From the NCBI GenBank assembly GCA_018882835.1, contig VERE01000007.1:21431-85430 (forward strand): 64,000 bases of DNA, in the 5' to 3' direction. The first letter of the stretch is position 1; each line of letters begins with the position of its first letter. This document shows positions 1 through 8,017 of this stretch, piece after piece. The notes beneath the pieces were generated by a model that was not told where the DNA came from, ran no database searches, and was given only the letters and a program-made list of their open reading frames with translations. The DNA comes from Limnohabitans sp. Its GTDB lineage: Bacteria; Pseudomonadota; Gammaproteobacteria; Burkholderiales; Burkholderiaceae_C. The position numbers and the translations under genes are program-made.

Positions 1-74
1 GCCCTGAGCAAGGCCAGGGCCGCCGCCAAACCGCCTATGCCGCCCCCCGCAATCAATACTTTTCTCGGCGTCAT
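1..74 (-). CDS. FAD-dependent aromatic hydroxylase, N-terminal fragment
   Basis: Only the first 24 codons are inside the window; the gene runs off the left edge. The visible N-terminus (MTPRKVLIAGGGIGG...) carries the GxGxxG dinucleotide-binding fingerprint right after the start, followed by an Ala/Leu-rich helix. This is the usual beginning of group A flavoprotein monooxygenases such as salicylate or 3-hydroxybenzoate 6-hydroxylase. It is transcribed away from the cupin gene at 301, and the shared 226-base intergenic region holds a perfect inverted repeat (151-162). Gentisate-pathway genes near 34-35 kb make a 3-hydroxybenzoate or salicylate-type substrate attractive, but that is inference; other FAD oxidoreductases start the same way. 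Confidence 0.6.
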   Translation of the reverse strand, partial: MTPRKVLIAGGGIGGLAAALALLR

Positions 75-150
75 GGCTGGGCCTCTCGGTCACAATTCAA
101 TTTTTTCATTCTGGGTTGATCGTTGACTTGCATGTCTGAAGATACAACGC

Positions 151-162
151 AGGGTAGACCCT
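151..162. promoter_or_regulatory. Perfect inverted repeat AGGGT-AG-ACCCT, putative operator
   Basis: Five-base arms flank a two-base centre in the divergent region between the FAD hydroxylase (starts at 74, minus) and the cupin gene (starts at 301, plus). The same arms with a TA centre occur at 34933-34944, upstream of the maleylpyruvate isomerase gene. A shared transcription-factor site is inferred. The rest of 75-300 shows a good ribosome binding site for the cupin gene (AAGGAG at about 287) and nothing else I can name. Confidence 0.4.
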
Positions 163-300
163 AGTCTGTCCGGTAGTTGACCTCTGGTCAGGCTATCTTG
201 CCTTAGATTGGGCGCTGGCAGAGGGCAAGCTGGCGTGCACCTGGGAGCAGGTGATCGAACGCTCGCAGCTTCAACCCGAAAAATCAAGGAGAAAAGCAAC

Positions 301-789
301 ATGGAAAACGTCCCCAAAATCCGCCGCGTCGTGACCGGCCACGATGACAGCGGGCGCGCCGTCGTTAAGATTGATGAGGTGTGCTCACATTTCAGGCCAG
401 GGCGTGGCAACGCCTTTGTGTGCAATGTCTGGACCACCGATACCTCGCCCGCCAGCAATGATGGGGACGATGATGGCGGCAAACGCCCCGGAAAATTTTC
501 AACGATCGAGAACGGCAGCGTGTTTCGAATTCTGGATTTTCGTCCTGGCCTGGAGCGTCGCGTCCACCGAACCAACAGCATCGACTACATCGTGGTGATG
601 TCTGGCGAAATTGACATGGAATTAGAGACGGGCGAAGAGGTGCATCTTCGGGCCGGGGATGTCATGGTCCAGCGCGGCACCGTTCACAACTGGATCAACC
701 GGGGCACTGAAACCTGCGTGTTGGCCGTCATCCTGATTCATGCCAACCCTGTGCAGGCCGGCGGCCAGGTTCTTGAGGCCTTTGGCTGA
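301..789 (+). CDS. Cupin-domain protein
   Basis: A 162-residue single-domain cupin. The second half holds the barrel signature: RVHRTNSIDY, then VMSGEIDMELETGEE, LRAGDVMVQRGTVHNW and a hydrophobic final strand. One His is visible in the first metal-site segment and one in the second (GTVHNW), so metal binding is possible but the first motif is not fully canonical. The ATG at 301 is preceded by AAGGAG and was preferred over an in-frame codon about 90 bases upstream. No signal peptide is seen, so it should be cytosolic. It is divergent from an FAD hydroxylase and ends two bases before the convergent gene at 792. Small cupins next to aromatic hydroxylases are common in Burkholderiales, but their reaction is generally unknown and I assign none. 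Confidence 0.8.
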   Translation: MENVPKIRRVVTGHDDSGRAVVKIDEVCSHFRPGRGNAFVCNVWTTDTSPASNDGDDDGGKRPGKFSTIENGSVFRILDFRPGLERRVHRTNSIDYIVVMSGEIDMELETGEEVHLRAGDVMVQRGTVHNWINRGTETCVLAVILIHANPVQAGGQVLEAFG

Positions 790-791
790 GC

Positions 792-1382
792 TTAACCCGG
801 GAAGGGTTTGAGTCCCGAGGTGGCACCGCCTGGCAAAGCCGTGCGGGCCACGTTCATGACCATGGCCAGCAGGCTGTAATACCCATAGTGAGCCACCAGG
901 TCAATCACGCCTTGCTCGCCGAAACGGGTCAAGGCTTTTTGGTAGGTGACGTCGCTGATGGAGCGATTGGTGCGCAGTTCTTCCAGGGCGTCGTAGATGA
1001 GGGTTTCATCCGCGTTCATGCCTTCGGGCCGGCGGCCTTCGGCAATCGCATCGCAAATGGCTGGTGCAATGCCTTCGCGCTCTGCAATGGGGCGGTGAAT
1101 AGACCACTCAATCGGTTGCGACCAATGGCGGGCCGCCACGAGCACCGCAAACTCTGAGTTTCTCAGGCCCATGGTGTTGTGGTAGCGAAGGTATTCGCCG
1201 ACCTTTTGCAAACGATTCATGAGCTCTGGGCTGCGCATCAAAGGGATGAACGGGCCGCCGATGCGACCGCGCGGGCCGCTGGCAATTTCGTCCATCACAG
1301 CCTTTTGTTCGGCGGTCATTTGCGCATCGGGAATTTCGGGCAAGCGATCAAGGGCAGCGTCGCCCAAAGGGAGATGACTCAT
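792..1382 (-). CDS. Carboxymuconolactone decarboxylase-like (AhpD-fold) protein
   Basis: A 196-residue helical protein resembling the CMD/AhpD family. It has a substrate-cavity segment GPFIPLMRSPELMNRLQ, then LRNSEFAVLVAARHW, where family members with peroxidase activity often show a CxxC; here no such Cys pair is visible. A thiol peroxidase role is therefore unlikely and a decarboxylase, isomerase or unknown role more likely. It follows the luciferase-like monooxygenase gene at 1408-2505 on the same strand with 25 bases between them, so the two are probably cotranscribed and act in one small oxidative degradation route. Its 3' end is two bases from the convergent cupin stop. Confidence 0.75.
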   Translation of the reverse strand: MSHLPLGDAALDRLPEIPDAQMTAEQKAVMDEIASGPRGRIGGPFIPLMRSPELMNRLQKVGEYLRYHNTMGLRNSEFAVLVAARHWSQPIEWSIHRPIAEREGIAPAICDAIAEGRRPEGMNADETLIYDALEELRTNRSISDVTYQKALTRFGEQGVIDLVAHYGYYSLLAMVMNVARTALPGGATSGLKPFPG

Positions 1383-1407
1383 GGTTTGTCCAGATGTGAA
1401 GGAGGGT

Positions 1408-2505
1408 TTATTGTCCCAAAGCCTGGCGCACGCGCGGCATGACTTGTTCGGCCATCAGCACCATGGAGCGGCGCGCCAGTACCGGGTCGGTCCAATCCAG
1501 GCCGGCGTAAACCAGTTCGCCAAAACCACCCAACTGTTCGTGCAGGGCAAGAATTTTTTCAACCACTTCGCCCACGCCCCCGGCAATCACCAGGTTGTCC
1601 AGAATATCGTCCAGCGGGGTGGGGTTCTCCGGGACTTGTCCGTCCATCGAAAAAACAGCGTCGCGCTTGCCTTTGCGCAGTTTGTGGTGCAGGTTGCGGT
1701 AATAAAAACGGTAGGGGCTTTGCTCGGAGTCACGGCCATAGTTCTTGGCGACTTTTTCGTCGTCGTGAACCATGATGGTTCGTGCCACACGCCAATCGCT
1801 GCGCGAAGCAACCTGCCCAACGTTGGCTTTGCCTTGTGAGTAGTTGTCCCAATGGGACTTCAGCCATTTGTCGTAAAGGAAGTTGGCCGACATGGGGTGA
1901 AAATCTTTTTCGCCCATGGCAATCACGCCCTTGGAGTAGGGCGCAACCACGGTGCCCACAATTTCAGGCCGTGGCCGTTGGTAGGGTTTGTACATTTTCC
2001 CCGTATGAGAAAAATCATCCAGTGTCTTCAGGGTGGACACTTTGAAGCGGTTGTCAGGCAAGTCGATGTTGAACGGCGGGTCAGACTCCCAAATTTTCAG
2101 AATCACTTCAATGGATTCGGCAAACATTTTGTTGCGGTCTTCATCAAAGATGCCCAAGGCTTCGGCATCAGACGGCAGAGCGCCAGGGCTCACGCCCAGG
2201 ATGAAACGGCCTTCCGAGAGATGGTCAAACATGGCAGCATGACAGGCCACCAGCACCGGGTGCAGGTGTGACAAATTGGTGGTGCCCGTGCCGAGGCGGA
2301 TATTTTTCGTGGAATGAATCAGGGTGGCCTGGAAGACCATGCTGCTGGTCACGTTCTCAATCAGGTCGGTCAGGTGCTCGCCCACAAAGGCATCATGAAA
2401 ACCAAGCTCATCCGCCAAAATGATGATCTCGCGGTCCTCGCGCAAGGTGTCGGTCGGGTTGCGCGTGGCGGGGTGCACGGGCATGGTGAAATAGCCAAGT
2501 CTCAT
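1408..2505 (-). CDS. Luciferase-like (LLM class) flavin-dependent monooxygenase
   Basis: A 365-residue TIM-barrel flavin enzyme of the bacterial luciferase/alkanal monooxygenase family. It starts MRLGYFTMPVHP and continues with the typical DREIIILADELGFHDAFVGEHL, a strand with VFQATLIHSTKNIRLGTGTTNL, and SEGRFILGVSPGALPSDAEALG. The LLM class uses reduced FMN from a separate reductase to oxygenate a substrate; none is identifiable here. It is the first gene of a short minus-strand unit with the CMD-like gene downstream. The region upstream (2506-2716) contains a TTGATCAA palindrome at 2515-2522, which may be regulatory. The length fits the family and no signal peptide is seen. Confidence 0.85.
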   Translation of the reverse strand: MRLGYFTMPVHPATRNPTDTLREDREIIILADELGFHDAFVGEHLTDLIENVTSSMVFQATLIHSTKNIRLGTGTTNLSHLHPVLVACHAAMFDHLSEGRFILGVSPGALPSDAEALGIFDEDRNKMFAESIEVILKIWESDPPFNIDLPDNRFKVSTLKTLDDFSHTGKMYKPYQRPRPEIVGTVVAPYSKGVIAMGEKDFHPMSANFLYDKWLKSHWDNYSQGKANVGQVASRSDWRVARTIMVHDDEKVAKNYGRDSEQSPYRFYYRNLHHKLRKGKRDAVFSMDGQVPENPTPLDDILDNLVIAGGVGEVVEKILALHEQLGGFGELVYAGLDWTDPVLARRSMVLMAEQVMPRVRQALGQ

Positions 2506-2716
2506 GGTTTTATCTTGATCAAGTTATCAACAAACGCGAGCTTAGAGGAAAAAAGCCCCCGGGTAAACAGCCTGACGCAATCCTTGTTCAATTTGGAGGG
2601 ACTTTGCAGACACAAGAACACCCCCTGGATCTGGCTGCTACCAAAGTATTCACCAGGCGCAGGTTCAAATTATCTGGCTTGATGTCGATCAATGGATGTG
2701 ATGAGTCGATTTGCCC

Positions 2717-4024
2717 ATGCTTAGCCACCTCTTTCGTTGGTTCATTGCCGTTTCATGCATGACTTTGATGTCCTGCGGCGGCAGCTCTGGCGCTGACACA
2801 TCGGTTGTTCGTGGGCAATTCATTGACAGCCCGGTGTCAGGGCTGGCTTATGTCACGGCCAGTCAATCAGGCTTGACGGCGGACGATGGCAGTTTTGACT
2901 ATGCCAAGGGCGAGCAAGTGACTTTTTCAATGGGCGCGATTGTCTTTCCGACCGTGAAGGCTGCCTTGATCGTGACGCCATTGACCATGGCGGCCAGCAG
3001 CAACATAGACGCCAACGAAGCCCAGAATATTGCCTACCTTTTGCAAGCGCTGGACGATGACGGCATTCCGGCCAATGGCATCCGTATTCCCTCATCGATT
3101 CCGCCTCTGGCGACCACGCCTGTAGATTTTTCAATCGACCCTGGCCTTTTCGTTGCACTGCCGCAAGTTTCTTTGCTTGTGGCTGCAGCGGCAAAACTGC
3201 GCCTGCCTGGTACAGCACCCACCACACTGGAAAGCGCCAGCGCACACATGTCGAGCAGCCTTACCGGCATGCTCGACAGTCGGCTGCTCACTTTGGGGCT
3301 GAATGGGTGTACCCTGCCCAGAGCGACGGACCCCGTTCAACAGTTGTCCAGGTCTTTGTGGGCCAGCCTCTATGCACAACCCGTCAACAATTGGTTTTAT
3401 GGTGCGAGTGTTGCGGGCAGGCTGACCAACCCGATGGGCGCGCTGATGCGTTACAAACCGGAACTCGGATCGCTGGAAATGCGATCTGCACGCCTCAGTG
3501 CCGACTGGGATGGGAGCTACTCGGCCACGCAGGACCATTGGTACCGGCACCAAGAGAACAAAAATGTCGTGGTTCGGATCGCAGCCAAAAAGGGTGCTCA
3601 GGAATCCACAAATTACCCCGCTTACATGGGGGTCGCGATTTATTTGCACTACATCGCCAGTGACGAAAGTTACCTGGAAGTGGAACTCGAGTCCGGCGAT
3701 GCCAGCACGGCCTACTTTTCTTTCCTGGGCCCGAATGAGGCGACTTTCTACAAGGCCAATGCAGAGGGCGCACCGATCGCAAAAATGCACTGGGGTGGCA
3801 CAACGCCTGAGGGGCGACAGTTGGGTGCTTACAACTGCCTGCTTTCACCTGGCAGTTCCATCTTGCTGTGGCGTCGCCCGACGGGACGGACCGATTTGTT
3901 TTTCAGCCCTGACAGCCAGTCGAATCCGCAAGGTTTTCAAATCCCTGTGTATGAAAGCGGTAAGGGCTACGCCGGCTCTGCGGGTTTGCGCTCAGGCGTG
4001 AAGAAGCTGAACATTGTGCGCTGA
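2717..4024 (+). CDS. Lipoprotein of unknown function
   Basis: A 435-residue protein with a classic lipoprotein leader: a short positive N-terminus, a hydrophobic stretch, then a lipobox LMSC at about residues 17-20 followed by a Gly/Ser linker. Residues 30-80 match a recurrent lipoprotein segment (DSPVSGLAYVT...GSFDYAKGEQVTFSMG), probably a small beta domain. The remainder has no motif I recognise; a Trp/Tyr-rich stretch around residue 260 and many aromatic residues suggest a beta-rich extracytoplasmic fold. I chose the ATG at 2717 over a TTG two codons earlier; no strong ribosome binding site separates them. It faces a trypsin-like protease gene, and the two stop codons lie inside one palindrome. 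Function is unknown. Confidence 0.75.
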   Translation: MLSHLFRWFIAVSCMTLMSCGGSSGADTSVVRGQFIDSPVSGLAYVTASQSGLTADDGSFDYAKGEQVTFSMGAIVFPTVKAALIVTPLTMAASSNIDANEAQNIAYLLQALDDDGIPANGIRIPSSIPPLATTPVDFSIDPGLFVALPQVSLLVAAAAKLRLPGTAPTTLESASAHMSSSLTGMLDSRLLTLGLNGCTLPRATDPVQQLSRSLWASLYAQPVNNWFYGASVAGRLTNPMGALMRYKPELGSLEMRSARLSADWDGSYSATQDHWYRHQENKNVVVRIAAKKGAQESTNYPAYMGVAIYLHYIASDESYLEVELESGDASTAYFSFLGPNEATFYKANAEGAPIAKMHWGGTTPEGRQLGAYNCLLSPGSSILLWRRPTGRTDLFFSPDSQSNPQGFQIPVYESGKGYAGSAGLRSGVKKLNIVR

Positions 4025-4032
4025 GGCCTCAG
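4021..4032. repeat. 12-base palindrome spanning two convergent stop codons
   Basis: CTGAGGCCTCAG contains the TGA of the lipoprotein gene on the plus strand (4022-4024) and the TGA of the protease gene on the minus strand (4029-4031). With no loop it cannot form a normal terminator hairpin, so it may be coincidence; no other terminator is visible at this convergent junction. Confidence 0.5.
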
Positions 4033-4832
4033 GGCGTGCTGGGGGCACTTGGCAGGTTTTCTGGAAGCGTCAGCCCTTTGATGACCACCACGGTCCAGAT
4101 GCTGCCTTGCGTTTGCGCAAAAATTTTATAGGGCCGTTGGTGGCTCTCTGGATTCAACGCCCTGAGCTGAGGTGTCAGGCCAGCCTTTTGCAGGAATGCC
4201 AGAAGCTCTGAAGATTTGAGGGCGTAATTGACATTGACGGGTAGGTCGTGGCCTTTGGCGGCAACGCTCAGTGCATCCAGTTTTTTTTGCACCATGCCAA
4301 CCACCAAACCCTCAGGCGATAAAACAGGTGAACCCGAATTTCCTTTGGATATTTCAGCACTTAGTTGAAAGAAGCCCGCGTCGAAGCTTTCATTGCGGTC
4401 GCTGCGATTGCCATTGATGATGCCTTGCGTTATTTTTTTGCTGAGACCTTGCAGGCGCGGTTGCGGGTAGCCGATGACCGAAACCTCCAGCCCCACTGGA
4501 ACTTCAGACCAGGAGGCGAATGACAAGGGGGGTGCAGAAAATTTGGCACGCAATAGCGCCAAGTCCAGGGCGCTGTCACTTGATACCAACTCGGCCTTTG
4601 ACCAGCGTTTGCCTTCAAAAGGCCCGACCCACACGCTGCTTGGGTCACGCACAACGTGCAGGGCTGTGAGCAAGTAGCCCTCGGCAACAACGAAAGCAGT
4701 GCCGATTCCGCTGACGCTGATGCTGGATGCGGTGCTTTGCGAAGCGCTGCTGGAAATGCCGGCTGGGGTCTGCGCGCTCGAGAAGCCAGCAAGGCAAGCC
4801 AGCATGAACAAGCCGAGATGGCGCCAGCTCAT
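4029..4832 (-). CDS. Secreted trypsin-like serine protease
   Basis: A 267-residue protein with a cleavable signal peptide (hydrophobic LGLFMLACLAGFSSA, then QTP). It is a chymotrypsin-fold S1 protease: the catalytic His is in TALHVV (about residue 59), Asp in DSALDLALL (about 90) and Ser in KGNSGSPV (about 163). No PDZ domain follows, so it is shorter than DegP/HtrA enzymes. The C-terminal 60 residues are unassigned. It likely acts in the periplasm. Its start overlaps the stop of the upstream citrate-lyase-like gene by four bases (ATGA), so it is translationally coupled to a catabolic gene with no obvious functional relation. Substrate unknown. Confidence 0.85.
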   Translation of the reverse strand: MSWRHLGLFMLACLAGFSSAQTPAGISSSASQSTASSISVSGIGTAFVVAEGYLLTALHVVRDPSSVWVGPFEGKRWSKAELVSSDSALDLALLRAKFSAPPLSFASWSEVPVGLEVSVIGYPQPRLQGLSKKITQGIINGNRSDRNESFDAGFFQLSAEISKGNSGSPVLSPEGLVVGMVQKKLDALSVAAKGHDLPVNVNYALKSSELLAFLQKAGLTPQLRALNPESHQRPYKIFAQTQGSIWTVVVIKGLTLPENLPSAPSTP

Positions 4833-5725
4833 TTGGCCTGCACGGCCTGGTGTCGCCGCATGATTTGCTGTGCCTGGTAGACCACTGGCAAATCCACCAT
4901 GCGGCCTTTGAAAGAAAAAGCAGCCTTGCCATGGCTCATTTGGGCTTCATAGGCTTCGACGACAGCTTGCGCATGCGCAACTTCAGCCTCTGACGGCGCA
5001 AATTCTTCATTGAGCACACTGACCTGACTGGGATGGACACAAAATGCGCTTTCAAAGCCGAGCTTTCTTGCACGCCGGATGCGTGCCCGGAACTGGTCTG
5101 TATCCTTGAAGTCAGCCACCGAACCGATAAAGCCGATCGGCAAGATACCAGCGCGCCGGGCGGCGGTCACTGCCATGACATTCGGTACATAAAGGCCATC
5201 GTCGTCCACGCTCATCTGGAGTGACACGGCCAAATCCTCGGCGCCCACAATCAGCCCGATCACGCGCGGATGGGCCGAGGCGATTTCATGGATGCATGCC
5301 AGCCCTTGCGCATCCTCCACCATCGCAATGATGCGGGTATGGCCGCGCTGCATGCCGCTTTCATGCTCCAGCTCGTCCAGGACTTCGCTCACCGACTGGA
5401 TGAAGGCCGCATCCGGCACTTTGGGCAAAGCGATCGCCTGCACAGCCGGTCGCACGACCGCTTCCAGATCACGAACCAGCAGGCGCCAGGGCCGGTTGAC
5501 GCGCACCGACACCTGTCGCCCAGCCTGCGCGAATCGATCCGCAATGGCCGCCACGCGCTCACGCGCAAAAGCCTTTTGATCGGGGCCGACACTGTCCTCC
5601 AGGTCGATTTGCAAAACATCAGCGGCTTGCTTGAGTGCGCTTTCCACAAACCGATCGCTGACCGCGGGTACGAACAGGATGGAGCGCCACACAGGCAAAG
5701 CTTGGGTCGAAGGCGTGATTCGCAT
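4829..5725 (-). CDS. HpcH/HpaI aldolase / citrate lyase beta-like CoA-ester lyase
   Basis: A 298-residue TIM-barrel protein of the CitE/malyl-CoA lyase family. Recognisable elements are SILFVPA near the N-terminus, QIDLEDSVGPDQKAFAR with the metal and Arg-binding acidic residues, VRVNRPW, AIALPKVPDAAF and a second acidic metal ligand in IVGAEDLAVSLQM. Such enzymes cleave (3S)-malyl-CoA, citramalyl-CoA or similar 3-hydroxyacyl-CoAs to acetyl-CoA or propionyl-CoA plus an oxoacid. The ATG at 5725 fits homologues; a TTG 42 bases upstream is possible. It lies downstream of a class III CoA-transferase, which would make its CoA-ester substrate. Citramalyl-CoA lyase is one candidate; the exact substrate is not decided by sequence. 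Confidence 0.85.
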   Translation of the reverse strand: MRITPSTQALPVWRSILFVPAVSDRFVESALKQAADVLQIDLEDSVGPDQKAFARERVAAIADRFAQAGRQVSVRVNRPWRLLVRDLEAVVRPAVQAIALPKVPDAAFIQSVSEVLDELEHESGMQRGHTRIIAMVEDAQGLACIHEIASAHPRVIGLIVGAEDLAVSLQMSVDDDGLYVPNVMAVTAARRAGILPIGFIGSVADFKDTDQFRARIRRARKLGFESAFCVHPSQVSVLNEEFAPSEAEVAHAQAVVEAYEAQMSHGKAAFSFKGRMVDLPVVYQAQQIMRRHQAVQAK

Positions 5726-5787
5726 AAAGGAATGTGCTTTAAGGGGTGGGTGAGAGGACGCGCTCAAAAGGATTCAGTGGCGCAAGC

Positions 5788-6948
5788 TTACATGCCCAGC
5801 TCATCCAATATTTCACGTGTGTGTTGCCCCAGGCTGGGGGCGGGCCTGCGGAAACCGCCAGGGCTTTCACTGAGTCGGGGCACGATGTTGTGCATGGGCA
5901 CGCTGCCCATGTCAGCATCTTCAAGATCGACGAGGGCTTCGCGTCCTCGGGTGTAGGGGTGCTCCATCAGGTCTGCCATCGAGTAAACCGGCCCCACGGT
6001 GACATGCGCAGCTTCGAACAATGCCAGGTTGTCTGCAGTGCTGCGCGCCGCAATGAAATCGCCAATCAATTGGTCAAGCGCCTCGCGATGGACCACGCGC
6101 GCATCGTTGGTCGAGAAGCGTGGGTCGTCTTTTAGCTCAGGCCGTCCTATGGTGTCGAAAATGCGCATGGCCATGGATTGCATGGAGCCGCTCAAGGCCA
6201 CAAAGCCACCGTCGCTGCAAGCGTAGACGTTGCGTGGCGCTGTGTGAGTTGACTGGTTGCCCGCTCTTAATGTGGGTTCGCCAGTCAAACGAATCTTGGC
6301 AGCCTCTGAGGAAATCACCGAAAAAATGGGCTCAAACAACGACAGGTCAACCACCTGGCCGAGGCCTTTGCGTTCTGCCACGCGCAAGGCTGTCAGAACA
6401 CCTGCGGCACCATAGACGCCTGCAATCATGTCGGCCAGGGCCAGCGGTGGCAGTGCAGGGGGGTTGTCTGGAAAGCCATTCATGTAGGCGAAGCCTGACA
6501 TGGCTTCCACCAAAGTGCCAAAGCCCGGCTTGTGGCGGTAGGGCCCGGTCTGTCCCCAGCCTGAAATGCGCACAATCACCAGGGCTGGGTTCAACGCATG
6601 AAGGACATCGGGCGCCAGCCCCATTTTTTCGAGGCCGCCAGGGACGAAGTTTTCAACCAGGATCTGCGCGCTTTGAATGAGTTTTTTCAGCGCGGCCATG
6701 CCTTGGTCAGACTTCAGGTCCAAAGCCATGGAGCGTTTGTTTCGGCCATAGACTTTCCAGTAAATGGCTTGGCCGCTTTCGCGCCAGCGACGCAAATCAT
6801 CTCCATCGCCAGCGCGCTCGATCTTGATCACATCGGCGCCAAAGTCGCCCAGGTAGGCGGTCAGCATGTTGCCGGCCACCAGCCGCGACATGTCAACCAC
6901 CCGCACGTCTGTCAGGGGGCCTTCCAGGTGGGGGTCAAACCGGATCAT
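5788..6948 (-). CDS. Class III (CaiB/BaiF) CoA-transferase
   Basis: A 386-residue family III CoA-transferase. The N-terminal Rossmann segment (VRVVDMSRLVAG, LGDFGADVIKIE) binds CoA, and the catalytic Asp that carries the acyl/CoA intermediates is Asp173 in LALADMIAG. GRNKRSMALDL and GFGTLVEAMSG are further family signatures. The family moves CoA between acids without ATP. It sits between a Bug receptor gene upstream (11 bases away) and a CitE-like lyase downstream, consistent with uptake, activation and cleavage of one organic acid. It is divergent from the GntR gene at 8016, the probable regulator. Substrate not determined. Confidence 0.9.
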   Translation of the reverse strand: MIRFDPHLEGPLTDVRVVDMSRLVAGNMLTAYLGDFGADVIKIERAGDGDDLRRWRESGQAIYWKVYGRNKRSMALDLKSDQGMAALKKLIQSAQILVENFVPGGLEKMGLAPDVLHALNPALVIVRISGWGQTGPYRHKPGFGTLVEAMSGFAYMNGFPDNPPALPPLALADMIAGVYGAAGVLTALRVAERKGLGQVVDLSLFEPIFSVISSEAAKIRLTGEPTLRAGNQSTHTAPRNVYACSDGGFVALSGSMQSMAMRIFDTIGRPELKDDPRFSTNDARVVHREALDQLIGDFIAARSTADNLALFEAAHVTVGPVYSMADLMEHPYTRGREALVDLEDADMGSVPMHNIVPRLSESPGGFRRPAPSLGQHTREILDELGM

Positions 6949-6959
6949 GGTGAGCTTTC

Positions 6960-7928
6960 TCAGTCAATGGTGGCGCCAGATTCTTTGACCGTTTTGGACC
7001 AGCGCGCCAGGTCCTCCTGCAGCAAGCTGGCCAACTGAGCAGGGGTTGCGTTGGACAACTCGACGCCCTGGGACGTCAGTTTTTCCTTGAGGTCGGGATT
7101 TTCCAGCGCCTTTTTCATGGCGGCCTGCAACTGTGCCTCAATGTCTGAAGGTATGCCGCGAGGCGCGTACATGGCAATCCACAAAGAGCCGCTGTAGCCT
7201 GGTAACAGTTCACCAATCGCTGGAACCTGCGGCAAGCTGGGCGAGCGCTGGGGCGTGCTCACGCCCAGGGCAATGAGCTTGCCTGAGCGGATGTGCTGAA
7301 GGACCGAGGCTGGCGTTGCAAAAGCAATCGGAACTTGACCGCCCAGCACATCGTTGATGGCCGGTGCCACGCCTTTGTAGGGGACATGCTGCAGGCTGAC
7401 ACCTGCGTAACTGCCCAGCATTTCACCCAATAAATGGTTGAGGGTCCCATTGCCAGCGGAAGCATACTGGTAGTGCCGGGCTGGTTTGGATTTCACTGTC
7501 TCAAAGAATTCCTTGAGCGTTTTTGCAGGAAAAGAAGGATGCACGACCAGCACATTCGGGACGGCGCCGATGAGTGCAATGGGCGTGAAGTCTTTGACAG
7601 GGTCAAACCCCGGCGACTTGTACAACCAGGGGTTGATGGCTTGGGCCGAAGACACCGTGAGCATGAGCGTGTGGCCATCTTTGGGTGCCTTGGCAACATA
7701 GCTGGTGCCGATGTTGCCACCGGCGCCGGGTTTGTTTTCCACCACCACGCTGGCACCCATCACTTCTGCCAGTTTTTGTGACACCATGCGCCCGACGATG
7801 TCGTTGGTGCCGCCGGTGGCTTGGGGCACCACCACGGTGATGGGGCGAGTGGGGTAGTCTGCGGAAAGGCTCCAGCCGGACCATGACAAAAGAATGGGCA
7901 AGGCCAGTAGCCCCAAACGTTGACGCAT
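6960..7928 (-). CDS. Bug/TctC-family periplasmic solute receptor
   Basis: A 322-residue periplasmic binding protein with a signal peptide ending near LSA/DYP. The mature part starts YPTRPITVVVPQATGG, then NDIVGRM, VVVENKPGAGGNIG and AKAPKDGHTL, all hallmarks of tripartite tricarboxylate transporter receptors (Bug proteins). They bind carboxylates, amides or aromatic acids. No TctA or TctB membrane gene is in the window, so it is orphan locally and may use a shared permease or act in sensing. It heads the minus-strand unit with the CoA-transferase and CitE-like lyase and is divergent from a GntR gene, so its ligand is probably the acid that unit consumes. Confidence 0.92.
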   Translation of the reverse strand: MRQRLGLLALPILLSWSGWSLSADYPTRPITVVVPQATGGTNDIVGRMVSQKLAEVMGASVVVENKPGAGGNIGTSYVAKAPKDGHTLMLTVSSAQAINPWLYKSPGFDPVKDFTPIALIGAVPNVLVVHPSFPAKTLKEFFETVKSKPARHYQYASAGNGTLNHLLGEMLGSYAGVSLQHVPYKGVAPAINDVLGGQVPIAFATPASVLQHIRSGKLIALGVSTPQRSPSLPQVPAIGELLPGYSGSLWIAMYAPRGIPSDIEAQLQAAMKKALENPDLKEKLTSQGVELSNATPAQLASLLQEDLARWSKTVKESGATID

Positions 7929-7988
7929 GAAAGTCTCCTGAGATTCAGGCCGGAATTATGGAATTGGCAGGCGATAGCGTCAAGAATA

Positions 7989-8017
7989 TTGACAAATTGT
8001 CTGACAAAAAATAGCAT
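7989..8017 (+). promoter_or_regulatory. Divergent promoter with GntR-type operator
   Basis: TTGACA (7989-7994), a 17-base spacer and TAGCAT (8012-8017) form a plausible sigma-70 promoter for the GntR gene. The inverted repeat GACAA-A-TTGTC (7991-8001) overlaps the -35 box and has the shape of FadR/FCD-subfamily operators (TTGT/ACAA half sites around a short centre). Repression by the adjacent GntR protein, and co-control of the divergent Bug gene at 7928, is inferred. If this -10 is used, the ATG at 8016 would be untranscribed and the ATG at 8025 nearly leaderless. Confidence 0.45.
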
